Origin: Hyphomonadaceae bacterium
Lineage (GTDB): Bacteria > Pseudomonadota > Alphaproteobacteria > Rhizobiales > Hyphomicrobiaceae
NCBI GenBank assembly: GCA_019747815.1
Contig: JAIEQJ010000049.1
Location: 1-64,000, forward strand
Reading direction: 5' to 3'
DNA: 64,000 nt
Positions 9,444 through 18,614 of this stretch are shown here, piece by piece (position 1 is the first letter of the stretch; each line of letters begins with the position of its first letter). The notes beneath the pieces are model-generated. The model made no database searches and was not told where the DNA came from. It was given only the letters and a program-made list of their open reading frames with translations. Made by a program: the position numbers and the translations under genes.

Positions 9444-10424
9444 ATGCGTCGTCGTGAATTCTTGGGGCTGGCCGGGGGGCTGGCCGGGGCAACGTTGACC
9501 GCCGGGCTGCCCATGCGGGCCACCGCACAGGTGCGCAACTGGCCCGAACGGCCCGTCAAATTCATCATCCCCTACGCCCCCGGCGGCGGCAGCGACCTGA
9601 TCGGACGGCCCTGGGCCGAGAAGCTGAGCCAGGCCTTCGGCCAGCAGTTCATCATCGAGAACCGCAGCGGCGCGGGCGGCATGATCGGCACGGAGGCCGC
9701 CTCCAAGGCAGCACCCGACGGCTACACCTTTCTCATGAGCCCGAGCGCGACGCTCACCGTGCTGCCGCACCTGCGCAAGACGCCCTATGACCCCAACAGC
9801 TTCCTCCCCGTCGCCCGCATCGGCGACTTTGTCTCCGGCTTCTCGCTGCATCCCGCCGTCGGTCCCAAGACCTTCAAGGAGATGGTCGACTACGCCAAGG
9901 CCAATCCCGGCAAGCTCTCCTACGGATCGGCGGGCTTGGGCACGGCCACGCATCTGCGCCTGGAAATGCTGAAATACCGCGCCGGCATCGACATCCTGCA
10001 TGTGCCCTATCGGGGCAGCGCCGACGCGCTCAACGACCTCTTGCCCAACACCGTGCAGATGATGAACGAGATCAACAACATTCCGCATGTGAAGGCGGGC
10101 AAGCTGCACCTGCTCAACATCAACCACAGCACGCGCCATCCCGAGTTCCCGGACGTGCCCACCCTGACCGAACTCGGCTATCCCAACTCCGACGTGCCGC
10201 TCTGGTATGCGATCATGGGGCCGGCCGGCACGCCGAAGGAGATCATCGACAAGCTCAACGCCAAATGCCTGGAGATCGCCAAGACCGAGGACATGCAGGC
10301 GCGTCTCAAGGCGATCAGCGCCGCGCTGCCGGTGCAGACCCCGGCCGAGATCCTGGCCTACCGCGATGCGGACTCCGCCCGCAACGCCGAGGTGATCAAG
10401 GCGGCGAACATCAAGCTGGAGTAG
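9444..10424 (+). CDS. tctC: TTT transporter periplasmic substrate-binding protein (Bug family)
   Basis: Periplasmic receptor of the TctCBA system. The 326 residues begin with MRRREFLGLAGGLAGATLTAG, a twin-arginine-like export signal (RRREFLGLA) ending near RATAQ. The mature protein has Bug hallmarks: WPERPVKFIIPYAPGGGSD at the start, then NRSGAGGMIGTEAA and ADGYTF-like APDGYTFLM. The start at 9444 has a strong GGGAGGAA element 4 bases upstream. It completes a tctB-tctA-tctC operon. Bug ligands are typically amino acids, dicarboxylates or aromatic acids; none can be assigned here. Confidence 0.93.
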   Translation: MRRREFLGLAGGLAGATLTAGLPMRATAQVRNWPERPVKFIIPYAPGGGSDLIGRPWAEKLSQAFGQQFIIENRSGAGGMIGTEAASKAAPDGYTFLMSPSATLTVLPHLRKTPYDPNSFLPVARIGDFVSGFSLHPAVGPKTFKEMVDYAKANPGKLSYGSAGLGTATHLRLEMLKYRAGIDILHVPYRGSADALNDLLPNTVQMMNEINNIPHVKAGKLHLLNINHSTRHPEFPDVPTLTELGYPNSDVPLWYAIMGPAGTPKEIIDKLNAKCLEIAKTEDMQARLKAISAALPVQTPAEILAYRDADSARNAEVIKAANIKLE

Positions 10425-10596
10425 ACGCTCGACCTGCCGGGCCGCACAACGCGCGCACGCCCGGCGGCTGCACTCGGAGCCGGCCGATGGTAAACGCCGG
10501 CCGCGAACCTCTTTGCCATTAAGGATCGCTCAGGGTCCTCGTTGGCACACGCCCGCTCCGCCGGATAGCAAGGTGTGGGCGCTGGGGGTTTCGTGC

Positions 10597-12318
10597 ATGA
10601 GACGTGCGTTAGCGTGTTGCCTCGTTGTCATGGGTCAGTGGCTGCCGCCGGCTGCCGCTCAAGAACAGCACCCGCCGTCGAAGGCAGGCGAAGCGAAGGC
10701 GGGCAGCGCCCGACCGGCGCCGGGCGCAGGGGCATCGCCTGCGGATCATACCTGGCGCGTGCAGCGGACGGCCTGGACCGACCGGGACGAGCGGGCCTTC
10801 GAGGAATTCGTCGAGCGCATCGGCGAGAGCGACTGCCGCACCGTGCACGAATGTCTGACGGCGGCGAAATCCAACCCGCTGTATCGGGCCTCCAATCCAC
10901 CGGGCATGCACTTCAACGCCGATTGCGCCGATCTTCCCTACCTGCTGCGCGCCTACTTCGCGTGGAAGAACGGCTTGCCCTTCTCCTATTCCGCATCCGT
11001 CACGCCGGCGGGCCGCGATTCGAGCGACATCCGCTTCAACGATGTGGGCGTGCGCATCGCCAGCCGCCGCGACCTCACCGGCCCCGTCATCGACGCGCGG
11101 CGTGCGATCCCGCAGATGACGCAGGCCGTGACGTCCGCGCACTTCCGCTATGCGCCCGACTATTCCGGCAAGCTTCTGCCCGACCACTATCCCGTCAAGC
11201 TCACGCGCGAGAGCATCAAGCCGGGCACCATCCTGTACGATCCCTACGGCCACCTGGCCGTGGTCTACAAGGTGACGGCCCAGGGCCGCGTGCATTTCAT
11301 CGACGCCCACCCCGGCAACGCCCTGACACGCGGGGTCTACGGCAAGGCCCACAAGCGCTACATCCCGGAGGTCGGCGGCGGCTTCAAGCGCTGGCGGCCA
11401 CAACGGCTGGTGGGCGCCACCCAGCTTCCCGACGGCACCTATCAAGGCGGCAGCATCGTGCTCGCCCCCGACACGGAGTTGGGCGACTGGTCGGACGAGC
11501 AGTTCTTCGGCACGGAGGCGAAGCGGCCGAAGCGCTGGGAGCTCGGCCGTTTCGTGCACGAGGGCGAAACGCTCGAATACTACCAGTTCGTGCGCAAGCG
11601 CCTGGCCAAGGGACAGTTCAAGTACGACCCGCTGGAAGAAACGCGGTCCATGGTGCGCGTGCTGTGCGAGGACCTCAAGTATCGGGTGCACGCGGTGGAT
11701 GCCGCCATCACCGCCCGCATGCACCAGCGATCCCAGCCGGACCGGCTGCCCGACAACATCTACGGCACCAGCGGCGATTGGGAGGTGCATTCGACGCCCT
11801 CGCGCGATGCGCGCCTCAGAACCGCCTTCAAGGAATTGCGCGACGAGGTGGCGCGGTTTTTGGAGCTGGCCGCGGCCAAGAGCAACCGCATTGCCTACAC
11901 CGGCACCGACATCCGGGCTGACCTGCGGGATGCCTATACGCGCGAAGCCAGCGCGTGCACGATCGCCTACACGCGCAGCGACGGTACCCAGCACCAGCTC
12001 GGCTTCACCGACATCACACGGCGCCTGCACCTTCTGTCGTTCGACCCCCACCATTGCGTCGAGCGGCGATGGGGCGCGGCGGCCAAGGAGGAGCTTTCCA
12101 CCTGCGCCGACCGCGGCGACAAGGCCGAGTGGTTTGTGGCCGAGCAGCGCCTGCGCAACCAGATCGACCGCACCTACCATGTGCGCATGGGCTTCTCGCT
12201 TGCCGAGCTCAAGCGGAAGCCGCCGGGCAGCGGCGTCGACGATCCGCCGCACGTCGATGTGCTGGAGCTGCTGAGCGAGATGGCGGCAACGCCCGGCGAG
12301 GCCCAGCGCAGCAACTAG
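10597..12318 (+). CDS. Exported NlpC/P60-like protein of unknown function
   Basis: A 573-residue protein with a signal peptide (RALACCLVVMGQWLPPAAAQ) and an Ala/Pro-rich linker to about residue 50. Residues about 105-245 resemble a papain-fold NlpC/P60-type module: Cys110 in NADCADLPYLLRAYF, His219 in ILYDPYGHLAVVYKV and Asp237 in VHFIDAHPGN are placed like a Cys-His-Asp triad. The remaining 300 residues (charged, mostly helical, two further cysteines in CTIAYTR and HHCVERR) match nothing I recognise. A wall-peptide hydrolase or amidase is the best guess from fold and export, but this is inference. The start at 10597 is chosen because it opens directly into the signal peptide. Confidence 0.7.
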   Translation: MRRALACCLVVMGQWLPPAAAQEQHPPSKAGEAKAGSARPAPGAGASPADHTWRVQRTAWTDRDERAFEEFVERIGESDCRTVHECLTAAKSNPLYRASNPPGMHFNADCADLPYLLRAYFAWKNGLPFSYSASVTPAGRDSSDIRFNDVGVRIASRRDLTGPVIDARRAIPQMTQAVTSAHFRYAPDYSGKLLPDHYPVKLTRESIKPGTILYDPYGHLAVVYKVTAQGRVHFIDAHPGNALTRGVYGKAHKRYIPEVGGGFKRWRPQRLVGATQLPDGTYQGGSIVLAPDTELGDWSDEQFFGTEAKRPKRWELGRFVHEGETLEYYQFVRKRLAKGQFKYDPLEETRSMVRVLCEDLKYRVHAVDAAITARMHQRSQPDRLPDNIYGTSGDWEVHSTPSRDARLRTAFKELRDEVARFLELAAAKSNRIAYTGTDIRADLRDAYTREASACTIAYTRSDGTQHQLGFTDITRRLHLLSFDPHHCVERRWGAAAKEELSTCADRGDKAEWFVAEQRLRNQIDRTYHVRMGFSLAELKRKPPGSGVDDPPHVDVLELLSEMAATPGEAQRSN

Positions 12319-12355
12319 GCCCTTCGGGTGGGAGTCTCAGGCGGCCCGGCAGCAA

Positions 12356-13771
12356 TCACGTCGTCTTGACGCGGCTCGTTTCCACTTCCCCGCGATCGAC
12401 CCGGCGCGAGAACTCCGTGTGACCGCCCGCGCTCAGGATGCGGGCCTGCTCCACCCAGTTCTCCCGCTCGATCCGCCCCTTGAAATCGAGGGACTGGCTG
12501 ACGCGGTCGATGTCATCGGCCGTCCAGTTGGCGATCTGCTCGTAGGCGGTGATACCCAACGCATGCAGCTTCTTCTCGATCAGGACGCCGATGCCGCGGA
12601 TGCGCTTGAGATCATGCGCACCCATAGCCCGCACGACCTTGTTCTGCGCCGCGGCGCGCTGGGCAGCCTCGGGGCCCGGCTCCGCCGCAGCCTGATAGAG
12701 GGGTGAGCGCACCGACCTGAGCGAGCCGAGGTCGGCCCGCACCGCCGGCGGGACGGCGCCGGCACGCGCCTGCGGCCCCTCGGCGGCATGACCCGCGTCG
12801 TACTCGCGCGAAAAGCGCGTGTCCCCGCCACGGCTCAGAATCTGTGCCTGCTCGACCCAGTTCTCGCGCGCGATGCGACCGCCCGTGAGGAGCTGCTTCT
12901 CGAGCCGGTCGATATCCGACGGCGACCATTGCGCCATCTGCGCGTAGCGCGAGACGCCGTGCGCATTCAGGCCCTGCTCGATCTCGGCCGTGATGCCGCC
13001 GATGCGCTGCAGATTGTCGTGCGCCCGCACAACCGGGCGCACGGGCACGGCCGCGTCTGCATCGTGTGGCGGCTGCGCCTGGCTCGGGGCCCCAGCGTGG
13101 GCAAAGGCCGCACGGTCGGCCACCTGCGGCAGCGATGCGGCGGCAGCAGGGGCAGCCGGCGTCGGCTTGGCCTCGGCGGCGGGCGGCGCAATGACAACTG
13201 CTGCCACGCCGGCTCGCGACATGGGCCGCGGCAACGCCGCACTGATCTGCGACCCGCCTTCGTCGGGCGTGGGCGTGGCGGCTGCGGTCTCGCCACGGGC
13301 GAGCCGGGCGGAATAGTGCGTCTCGCCGCCCTTGGCCAGAATGAGCGCCTGCTCGATCCAGTTCTCCTGGTTGATGCGCCCCTTGAGGCCGAGGGCCTCG
13401 CCGATCTTCTTCACATCCTCGCGCGTCCAGGCGGCGATCTCCTCGTAGCGGGTAACGCCCAGCTTGCCGAGGCCGGCTTCGATGCCGGCATCGATGCGAC
13501 GAATGCGCTTGAGATCTTGCGCCCCGGTCACGGCTGCAGGCGGAGCGGCCTCAACAACCGGCGGCGGCGCCGACGGAGGGGGCGGCACATCGGCTCCGAG
13601 CCGCGCCGCCTCGGCATTGCGCTGCATGACCTCCGGCAGCGGATCGACGCGCCGCTCCGCCGCGCGATACCTCGGGGCGAACAGACTGCGCCGGACCAGG
13701 CACGCCAGGGCCGCGCCGATGAAATATGCAAGCCCCATCAGCAGCAGGGTTTGCAGCCACAAAGCAACCAT
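12356..13771 (-). CDS. Membrane-anchored protein with three HhH-like repeats
   Basis: A 471-residue protein with one N-terminal membrane helix (residues 4-27), then Pro/Ala-rich linkers separating three copies of a roughly 75-residue module at about 86-165, 248-325 and 388-465. Each module has an LKRIxGI..IExxLxxxGxxxYxQIAxW opening and a (G)GRIxxENWVEQAxILxxGG closing. The opening resembles a helix-hairpin-helix; only the third copy keeps the RGIG hairpin, while the others read RRID and GGIT. Such modules (DUF4332/SAP-HhH-like) are common in alphaproteobacteria but uncharacterised. It is last of a three-gene minus-strand operon with a microprotein and an OmpA protein. DNA binding has not been shown and would be odd for an envelope protein. 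Confidence 0.8.
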   Translation of the reverse strand: MVALWLQTLLLMGLAYFIGAALACLVRRSLFAPRYRAAERRVDPLPEVMQRNAEAARLGADVPPPPSAPPPVVEAAPPAAVTGAQDLKRIRRIDAGIEAGLGKLGVTRYEEIAAWTREDVKKIGEALGLKGRINQENWIEQALILAKGGETHYSARLARGETAAATPTPDEGGSQISAALPRPMSRAGVAAVVIAPPAAEAKPTPAAPAAAASLPQVADRAAFAHAGAPSQAQPPHDADAAVPVRPVVRAHDNLQRIGGITAEIEQGLNAHGVSRYAQMAQWSPSDIDRLEKQLLTGGRIARENWVEQAQILSRGGDTRFSREYDAGHAAEGPQARAGAVPPAVRADLGSLRSVRSPLYQAAAEPGPEAAQRAAAQNKVVRAMGAHDLKRIRGIGVLIEKKLHALGITAYEQIANWTADDIDRVSQSLDFKGRIERENWVEQARILSAGGHTEFSRRVDRGEVETSRVKTT

Positions 13772-13809
13772 AACTCACACCCTAGCCGAGCCCACGGGGA
13801 AACTAGCCC

Positions 13810-13917
13810 TTACGCTTGATCGTTCTCCACGCGTCCGCAGGACAGCCACCCCACAACCAGCCCAATGGCGAAGGCCAGCAGCAGCCACCAGATCAGCTTG
13901 AAGGCAAGATAGTCCAT
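13810..13917 (-). CDS. Single-span membrane microprotein, 35 residues
   Basis: A short frame read on the minus strand starts MDYLAFKLIWWLLLAFAIGL, forming one hydrophobic helix (residues about 4-26), and ends WLSCGRVENDQA. It is spaced 38 bases from the OmpA gene upstream and 38 bases from the HhH-repeat gene downstream, and has a GAAGGA element upstream of its ATG. The regular spacing, the aromatic-flanked helix and the presence of similar small proteins beside OmpA/BON genes in related bacteria support it as real. The conserved-looking Cys after the helix may be a functional residue. Its role is unknown. Confidence 0.7.
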   Translation of the reverse strand: MDYLAFKLIWWLLLAFAIGLVVGWLSCGRVENDQA

Positions 13918-13955
13918 GCCGTGCTATCCTTCACACGCGAACGCGCTCAATCTCA

Positions 13956-15650
13956 TCACTGCTGCCGCACGCTGAACTCGATGCGGCGGTTCTTGGCCAT
14001 GTTCTCTTCGGTGTCGTTGGGAGCCGCCGGCCGGGTGGGGCCATATCCCACCGCTTCCAGTTGCTTCCGGTCCGCGCCGGCCTTGACCAGAAAGGCCACC
14101 ACAGCCCGCGCCCTGCGGACGGAAAGGCGCTGGTTGTATTCCGCGCTGCCCTCCGCATCGGTGTGGCCCTCGATGGCAATCCGCATGCCCGGGCAGACCT
14201 TGGCGGCGGACGCCAGCCGTTCCAGCGTCTCGAAGCTCGTGCTGTCGAGGATGGCGCTGTCGGTGGCGAAATGGATATGGCCGGAGTTGACGATCCTGTT
14301 CAGTCTGTCCTGACAGGCACTCACCTGGGGCGACGGGGGAGCGGCAGGTGGAGGCGGCGCAGCCGCGATCTTGGGCTGAGGCTCGGGCGGCTGCACGGGC
14401 GCGGCCTGTTTCGGCGCGAGAGCCGCGGGCGGCCTCGGTGCCGGGGCGGCCTCTTTCGGTGCGGGCTCCGGCGGTGGCTGGGGCATAGGCGCAGCCTCTT
14501 TTGGTGCGGCCTCCACCGGTTTCGGTTGCTTGATTTCGCTCCCCGCGGTCGGCGCAGGCGCCGCGGGCTGCGGCGCCGGCTCGGCTTGCTGCGGAGAGGA
14601 CGGTGCGGGCGCGGGCTCAGGTGCCTTCACCTCGCGCACCTTGATCTGATCGACCAGCGTAAAGGCGGGAGGGATCGCCGCGCGCAGGGCCGCCCGAACG
14701 GACTGGGCCTGGGCCTCGTCCGGCGCCATGCCGCCGACACTGAGGGCTGCATCCTTCATCTCCGCCGTACCGCTGTCGAGCCGCACCAGCTCTTTGATGA
14801 GGGCGTTCGCCGCATTGATCCAACCCTGCGGCGCACCCTCCGCGGGCTCCATGCGGTCGACGATGTTGACGGCGGGGGCGACGACCTTCGCGGCAGCCAG
14901 CAGATCGGCCCTCGCCTTCTCGCCGCCCGCCAGGTGGCCGCCCAGCACAAGCTGTCCGCCGGCGAACTGGGCCGACCAGACATAGGGGCTGACGGCCGGC
15001 GCCATGATTTGCGCGGACGCGAGCTTGGTGCCCTTGGGCAGTCCGCTCTTGAGGGCGGCATTCACCGTCTTGAAGGCCGCCGCATCCTCGGCTTCACCCG
15101 AGATCGACAACGTCAGGTCATCGAAGCGGGCATCCCCCTGCTTCATCAGCGAGAGCTGCTTCAGGGCAAAGCTCAACCCGGCAAGCCACAGGTCCGGCGA
15201 GGGAACACCCCGCGCGGTATTCATGCGGTCAACCACCTCCAAGCCGGGCATGGCCGCCTTGGTCAGCCCGAGCACGGTCTGCCGGGTGGCGCGGTCGGAC
15301 ACGTAGCCCGACAGCCGGATGCGGTTGCCGCGGCGGCGCGCGGACCAGTTGAACGGCTCGACCTTGGGGGGCAGGATCGCCCGGTTCTCGACCTCGCGCA
15401 CGCCCCACACCTTGCGCACCGTCTCCTCCGCGCGCGGCGGCTCGTTGTCCTCAATGGCCCGCCCCGTCAGCACGACATCGCGACCGTTGATGTCGACGCT
15501 CGCCCATTGCGAGCCGCCTTGTGCCAGGGCCGCCTTGGCACGCTCGGTCAAATCCTGCCGGATGCGGTCGCGCTCGACCTGGATCGCGACCCAGCTCACC
15601 ATGATGAGCGGGATCAATCCCCACAGCCAGCGCTGCCAGTTGCATCGCAT
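13956..15650 (-). CDS. OmpA-family protein with BON-type repeats
   Basis: A 564-residue envelope protein. A membrane helix at residues 9-24 anchors it; residues about 30-340 contain BON-like repeats (QWASVDINGRDVVLTGRA, FNWSARRRGNRIRLSGYV, and later copies with YVWSAQFAGGQLVLGG); residues about 340-440 are Pro/Ala/Lys-rich; residues about 455-564 are an OmpA C-terminal peptidoglycan-binding domain with IEGHTDAEGSAEYNQRLS and AKNRRIEF, including the Asp and Arg that contact diaminopimelate. The ATG at 15650 precedes the membrane helix directly; a longer upstream open frame looks like non-coding sequence. It leads the operon 15650 to 12356. Confidence 0.88.
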   Translation of the reverse strand: MRCNWQRWLWGLIPLIMVSWVAIQVERDRIRQDLTERAKAALAQGGSQWASVDINGRDVVLTGRAIEDNEPPRAEETVRKVWGVREVENRAILPPKVEPFNWSARRRGNRIRLSGYVSDRATRQTVLGLTKAAMPGLEVVDRMNTARGVPSPDLWLAGLSFALKQLSLMKQGDARFDDLTLSISGEAEDAAAFKTVNAALKSGLPKGTKLASAQIMAPAVSPYVWSAQFAGGQLVLGGHLAGGEKARADLLAAAKVVAPAVNIVDRMEPAEGAPQGWINAANALIKELVRLDSGTAEMKDAALSVGGMAPDEAQAQSVRAALRAAIPPAFTLVDQIKVREVKAPEPAPAPSSPQQAEPAPQPAAPAPTAGSEIKQPKPVEAAPKEAAPMPQPPPEPAPKEAAPAPRPPAALAPKQAAPVQPPEPQPKIAAAPPPPAAPPSPQVSACQDRLNRIVNSGHIHFATDSAILDSTSFETLERLASAAKVCPGMRIAIEGHTDAEGSAEYNQRLSVRRARAVVAFLVKAGADRKQLEAVGYGPTRPAAPNDTEENMAKNRRIEFSVRQQ

Positions 15651-15956
15651 CTTGTAAAAGCGGCTCCCCAAACCCTGTAGCGCATTGCAAGGATCGCGCA
15701 GGCAGCCAAGCGATCCGTGCCGCGGGCCGATGCTCGACAGCCGGCTTGGCGGCCGGCTCACCCATGCCGCCCGCAAGCTCTCAGCGGCGCCACTATAGGC
15801 AACCGGGGGGCGCATTCCAAGCCGCGCGGGAAGCCCCGTTGCGGGGCGCAGGCGGCGTCCCTTGGTTGCTGTATCCACCTGGAGCGGCCTGCGCTAGAAG
15901 AAGCTGAACAAGGTGTGGCTCGCAAGCACCGGAACACGGCCGACGAGGAGGAAAAA
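15651..15956. other. Divergent intergenic region with a short hairpin
   Basis: This 306-base gap separates the minus-strand OmpA operon from the plus-strand paaG cluster and should contain both promoters. A perfect inverted repeat GCCCCG-TTG-CGGGGC lies at 15833-15847. A clear ribosome site (GAGGAGGAAAAA) immediately precedes the paaG start. No convincing protein-coding content was found. Confidence 0.5.
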
Positions 15957-16751
15957 GTGAGCAACCCCACCATCTTGAGCTCTCACAGCGGCGGCGTCAC
16001 CCGCCTCACCCTCAACCGCCCCGACAAGCTCAACGCCTTTACACGGAGCATGCATGCCGAGCTGCGCGAGGCCCTGACCGCCGCGGGCCATGATGGGGAG
16101 TGCCGGGTGGTGGTGCTGACGGGGGCGGGTCGCGCCTTCTCGGCCGGCCAGGATCTGGCGGATACCGACGCCGCAAGCGGCGCCATCATGGACGCAGGCA
16201 AGATGCTCCAGGAGGCCTACAATCCTCTGATCAAGCTCATCACCACGCTGGAAAAGCCGGTGATCGCCGCCGTCAACGGCGTGGCCGCCGGTGCGGCTGC
16301 CAACATCGCCTTCGCCTGCGACCTCGTCTATGCCGCGCGCAGCGCAAGCTTCCTGCAGGCCTTCGCCAGGATCGGCCTCATTCCCGACGCCGGCGGCACC
16401 TGGGTGCTGCCGCGCCTGGCCGGGCCCATGCGGGCCCGGGGACTTGCCATGCTGGCCGAGCCGCTGCCGGCGGAGACGGCCGAAGCCTGGGGTCTGATCT
16501 GGAAATGTGTCGACGACGACAAGCTCGAAGCCGAAGTGGCAGCCGTCGCCGCCAAGCTCGCCACCGCGCCCACCTATGCGCTGGCACTCGCCAAGCAGGC
16601 GCTGGCAGCCGCCTCGACCAATACGCTTGCCGACCAGCTCGACCTCGAGCGCGATCTGCAGCGCCTGGCCGGCGCATCGCCCGATGCGCGCGAAGGGATC
16701 CGCGCCTTCCTGGGCAAGCGGCCACCCAAGTACACCGGGCGAAAGGCCTGA
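15957..16751 (+). CDS. paaG: Enoyl-CoA hydratase/isomerase, PaaG-like
   Basis: Crotonase-fold enzyme of 264 residues. PaaG isomerises ring-1,2-epoxyphenylacetyl-CoA to the oxepin in phenylacetate degradation. Supporting features are AFSAGQDLADTD (oxyanion hole and CoA contact), GVAAGAAANIAFACDLVYAA, and ARIGLIPDAGGTWVLPRLAG, in which the Asp of PDAGG is the PaaG acid. The GTG start at 15957 follows a GAGGAGG element. paaI starts 4 bases after its stop, and a CoA ligase of PaaK type is downstream. A generic enoyl-CoA hydratase remains possible because the epoxidase genes are missing from the window. Confidence 0.85.
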   Translation: MSNPTILSSHSGGVTRLTLNRPDKLNAFTRSMHAELREALTAAGHDGECRVVVLTGAGRAFSAGQDLADTDAASGAIMDAGKMLQEAYNPLIKLITTLEKPVIAAVNGVAAGAAANIAFACDLVYAARSASFLQAFARIGLIPDAGGTWVLPRLAGPMRARGLAMLAEPLPAETAEAWGLIWKCVDDDKLEAEVAAVAAKLATAPTYALALAKQALAAASTNTLADQLDLERDLQRLAGASPDAREGIRAFLGKRPPKYTGRKA

Positions 16752-16754
16752 CGC

Positions 16755-17192
16755 ATGGTCCGTGATGCAGCCGCCATCGCCCGCCTCAGCGCCGACGTCA
16801 TGTGGGCCGACGACAAGGCCAGCCAAGGCCTCGGCATGCAGGTCATGGAGGTTGGCGCGGGGCGCGCCCGGCTGGCGATGACCATCACCGAGCGCATGCT
16901 CAATGGCCATGGATCGTGCCACGGCGGCTTCATCTTCACGCTGGCCGACAGCGCCTTTGCCTTCGCCTGCAACTCGCACGGGCAGCCGGCCGTGGCGCAG
17001 CATTGCAGCATCACCTACCTGACGCCCGGCCGCCTCGGCATGCGCCTCGTTGCAGACGCCATCGAGCGCCAGCGCAGCGAGCGCAGCGGCATCTACGACG
17101 TCACGGTGCGCGATGAGGCCGGCACCGTGATCGCCGAGTTCAGGGGGCACTCGCGCACCCTGCCCGGAAGCCTGATCGAGGATGCCGGGTAG
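16755..17192 (+). CDS. paaI: PaaI-type acyl-CoA thioesterase
   Basis: Hotdog-fold thioesterase of 145 residues that in phenylacetate pathways hydrolyses stalled aryl-CoA intermediates and frees CoA. It matches PaaI closely: DDKASQGLGMQVMEV at the N-terminus, NGHGSCHGGFIFTLADSAF containing the HGG loop and the catalytic Asp, followed by FACNSHGQPAVAQHCSI. It begins 4 bases after paaG, so the two are almost certainly cotranscribed. The match to PaaI is stronger than to generic hotdog thioesterases because of the NGHGxCHGG and ADSAFAFACNS blocks. Confidence 0.92.
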   Translation: MVRDAAAIARLSADVMWADDKASQGLGMQVMEVGAGRARLAMTITERMLNGHGSCHGGFIFTLADSAFAFACNSHGQPAVAQHCSITYLTPGRLGMRLVADAIERQRSERSGIYDVTVRDEAGTVIAEFRGHSRTLPGSLIEDAG

Positions 17193-17275
17193 AACGGGCT
17201 CCCACCCGCTTGGCCTGTTGAACGCATGCGCGGACTGCTTCATCCTGCGCTGCAAGGGCGCTCGGAGGACGCATC

Positions 17276-18517
17276 ATGGTGCGCACCATCGCGATGGAAG
17301 TCGGCACGCTGCCGCAGGCCGTGCGGCGCGATTTCTCCGGCGTTGGCTACGACGAGGCGATGCGCCGGGCGCGGGAGGTCGTGCCCGTCCTGCGCGAGCG
17401 CGCGCAAGAGGCCGAAGACGCACGCGTGCTCATCCGCGAGAACGAGCAGCTCCTGCACGAGACCGGGCTCTTCCGCTTCCACCAACCCAAGGCGTTCGGC
17501 GGCATGGAGCTCGACTTCGTGGCCGTGGTCGACATCGCCGCGGAGATCGCGCGCGGCTGCCCGTCGACGGCCTGGAACGTCGGCAACCTGGCGTGCCACC
17601 ACTGGATCCTGGGCTACTACGACCCCGCGACCCAGCACGAGGTGTGGGATGCAAACCCCGACGCGCTGATCGCCTCGTCCATCGCGCTCGCGGCCGGGCG
17701 CGGACGCAAGGTGGACGGCGGGTTCATCGTCAGCGGGCACTGGCCGTTCTCGTCGGGGGTCGACAACTCCGACTGGAACATGCTGGCCGTCACCGTCTAT
17801 GCCGACGACGGCACGACAGCGATCGACTGGCGGCTGTGCCTGGTGCCGAAGTCCGACTATGAGATCATCGACACCTGGTACGCCATGGGCATGGGCGCCA
17901 CGGGCAGCAAGGACATCAAGGTCACCGAAGAGTTCGTGCCGGAGCGCCGCGCGCTGGCGCTGCAGCGCTGCCGGGGCGGCTCCCAGCATCCGGGCGCGGC
18001 GCTCGCGCCGGGGCCGCTCTATCGCATTCCCATCGTTGCGGCATCCAGCCATCCGCTGGCGCCCGCCGCTGTCGGCGCAGCCGAGGGCGCCTACGAGAAG
18101 TTCCTGGCCTCCATGGCCAAGCGCATGGGCACCTACACGGGCGCCAGGGTGGCCGACTTCCAGGCGGTGCAGATCAAGGTTGCCCGCGCGCGGTGCCTCA
18201 CCGATTGCGCGCGCGATCTGCTGCGCCGGTCGGCCATCGCCTTCCAGGAGTGCGCGGAGCGCAACGAGGTGCCGGACCTTGCCACCAAGCTGCGCTACCG
18301 CGCGCACACCGCCTTCGCCGTCGGCCAGGCCCGCGAGGCCGTGGAGACGCTGTGGTCGTGCTACGGGGCGCAGGGGCTCTACACGCGCGATCCGCTGCAG
18401 CGGCATTTGCGCGACGTGATGGCCATCAGCCAGCATTTCTCGTTCAACTTCGACATCGCCGGCCAGGCCTTCGGCCTCCATGCGCTCGGGCATGCGTATG
18501 CCAATCCGACGATGTGA
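17276..18517 (+). CDS. Group D flavin-dependent monooxygenase (HsaA/HpaH-like oxygenase)
   Basis: A 413-residue protein of acyl-CoA dehydrogenase fold. The sequence fits the FMNH2-dependent aromatic hydroxylases (p-hydroxyphenylacetate 3-hydroxylase C2, HsaA) better than dehydrogenases: an N-terminal helical domain with FRFHQPKAFGGMELDF, a WPFSSGVDNSDW block, the MGMGATGSKDIKV loop typical of these oxygenases, and RDVMAISQHFSFNFDIAGQAFG at the C-terminus. The dehydrogenase catalytic Glu motif is not seen. Such oxygenases need a separate flavin reductase; no HpaC-type reductase gene is adjacent. It lies between paaI and paaK, suggesting ring hydroxylation of an aromatic acid or its CoA ester. 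Confidence 0.8.
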   Translation: MVRTIAMEVGTLPQAVRRDFSGVGYDEAMRRAREVVPVLRERAQEAEDARVLIRENEQLLHETGLFRFHQPKAFGGMELDFVAVVDIAAEIARGCPSTAWNVGNLACHHWILGYYDPATQHEVWDANPDALIASSIALAAGRGRKVDGGFIVSGHWPFSSGVDNSDWNMLAVTVYADDGTTAIDWRLCLVPKSDYEIIDTWYAMGMGATGSKDIKVTEEFVPERRALALQRCRGGSQHPGAALAPGPLYRIPIVAASSHPLAPAAVGAAEGAYEKFLASMAKRMGTYTGARVADFQAVQIKVARARCLTDCARDLLRRSAIAFQECAERNEVPDLATKLRYRAHTAFAVGQAREAVETLWSCYGAQGLYTRDPLQRHLRDVMAISQHFSFNFDIAGQAFGLHALGHAYANPTM

Positions 18518-18614
18518 CGAGCCTTGAAACACCCGCGACAAGACCTGCATTGCGATGGAGATAGGGCGACAACGTACGATCGCGGTTCACCGCGACGCAG
18601 GGAGGAAGAAATCC

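Noticed and set aside
17276..18517. Annotation as an acyl-CoA dehydrogenase
   Set aside because: The fold is shared, but the loops match FMNH2-dependent oxygenases and the dehydrogenase catalytic Glu motif is not visible.
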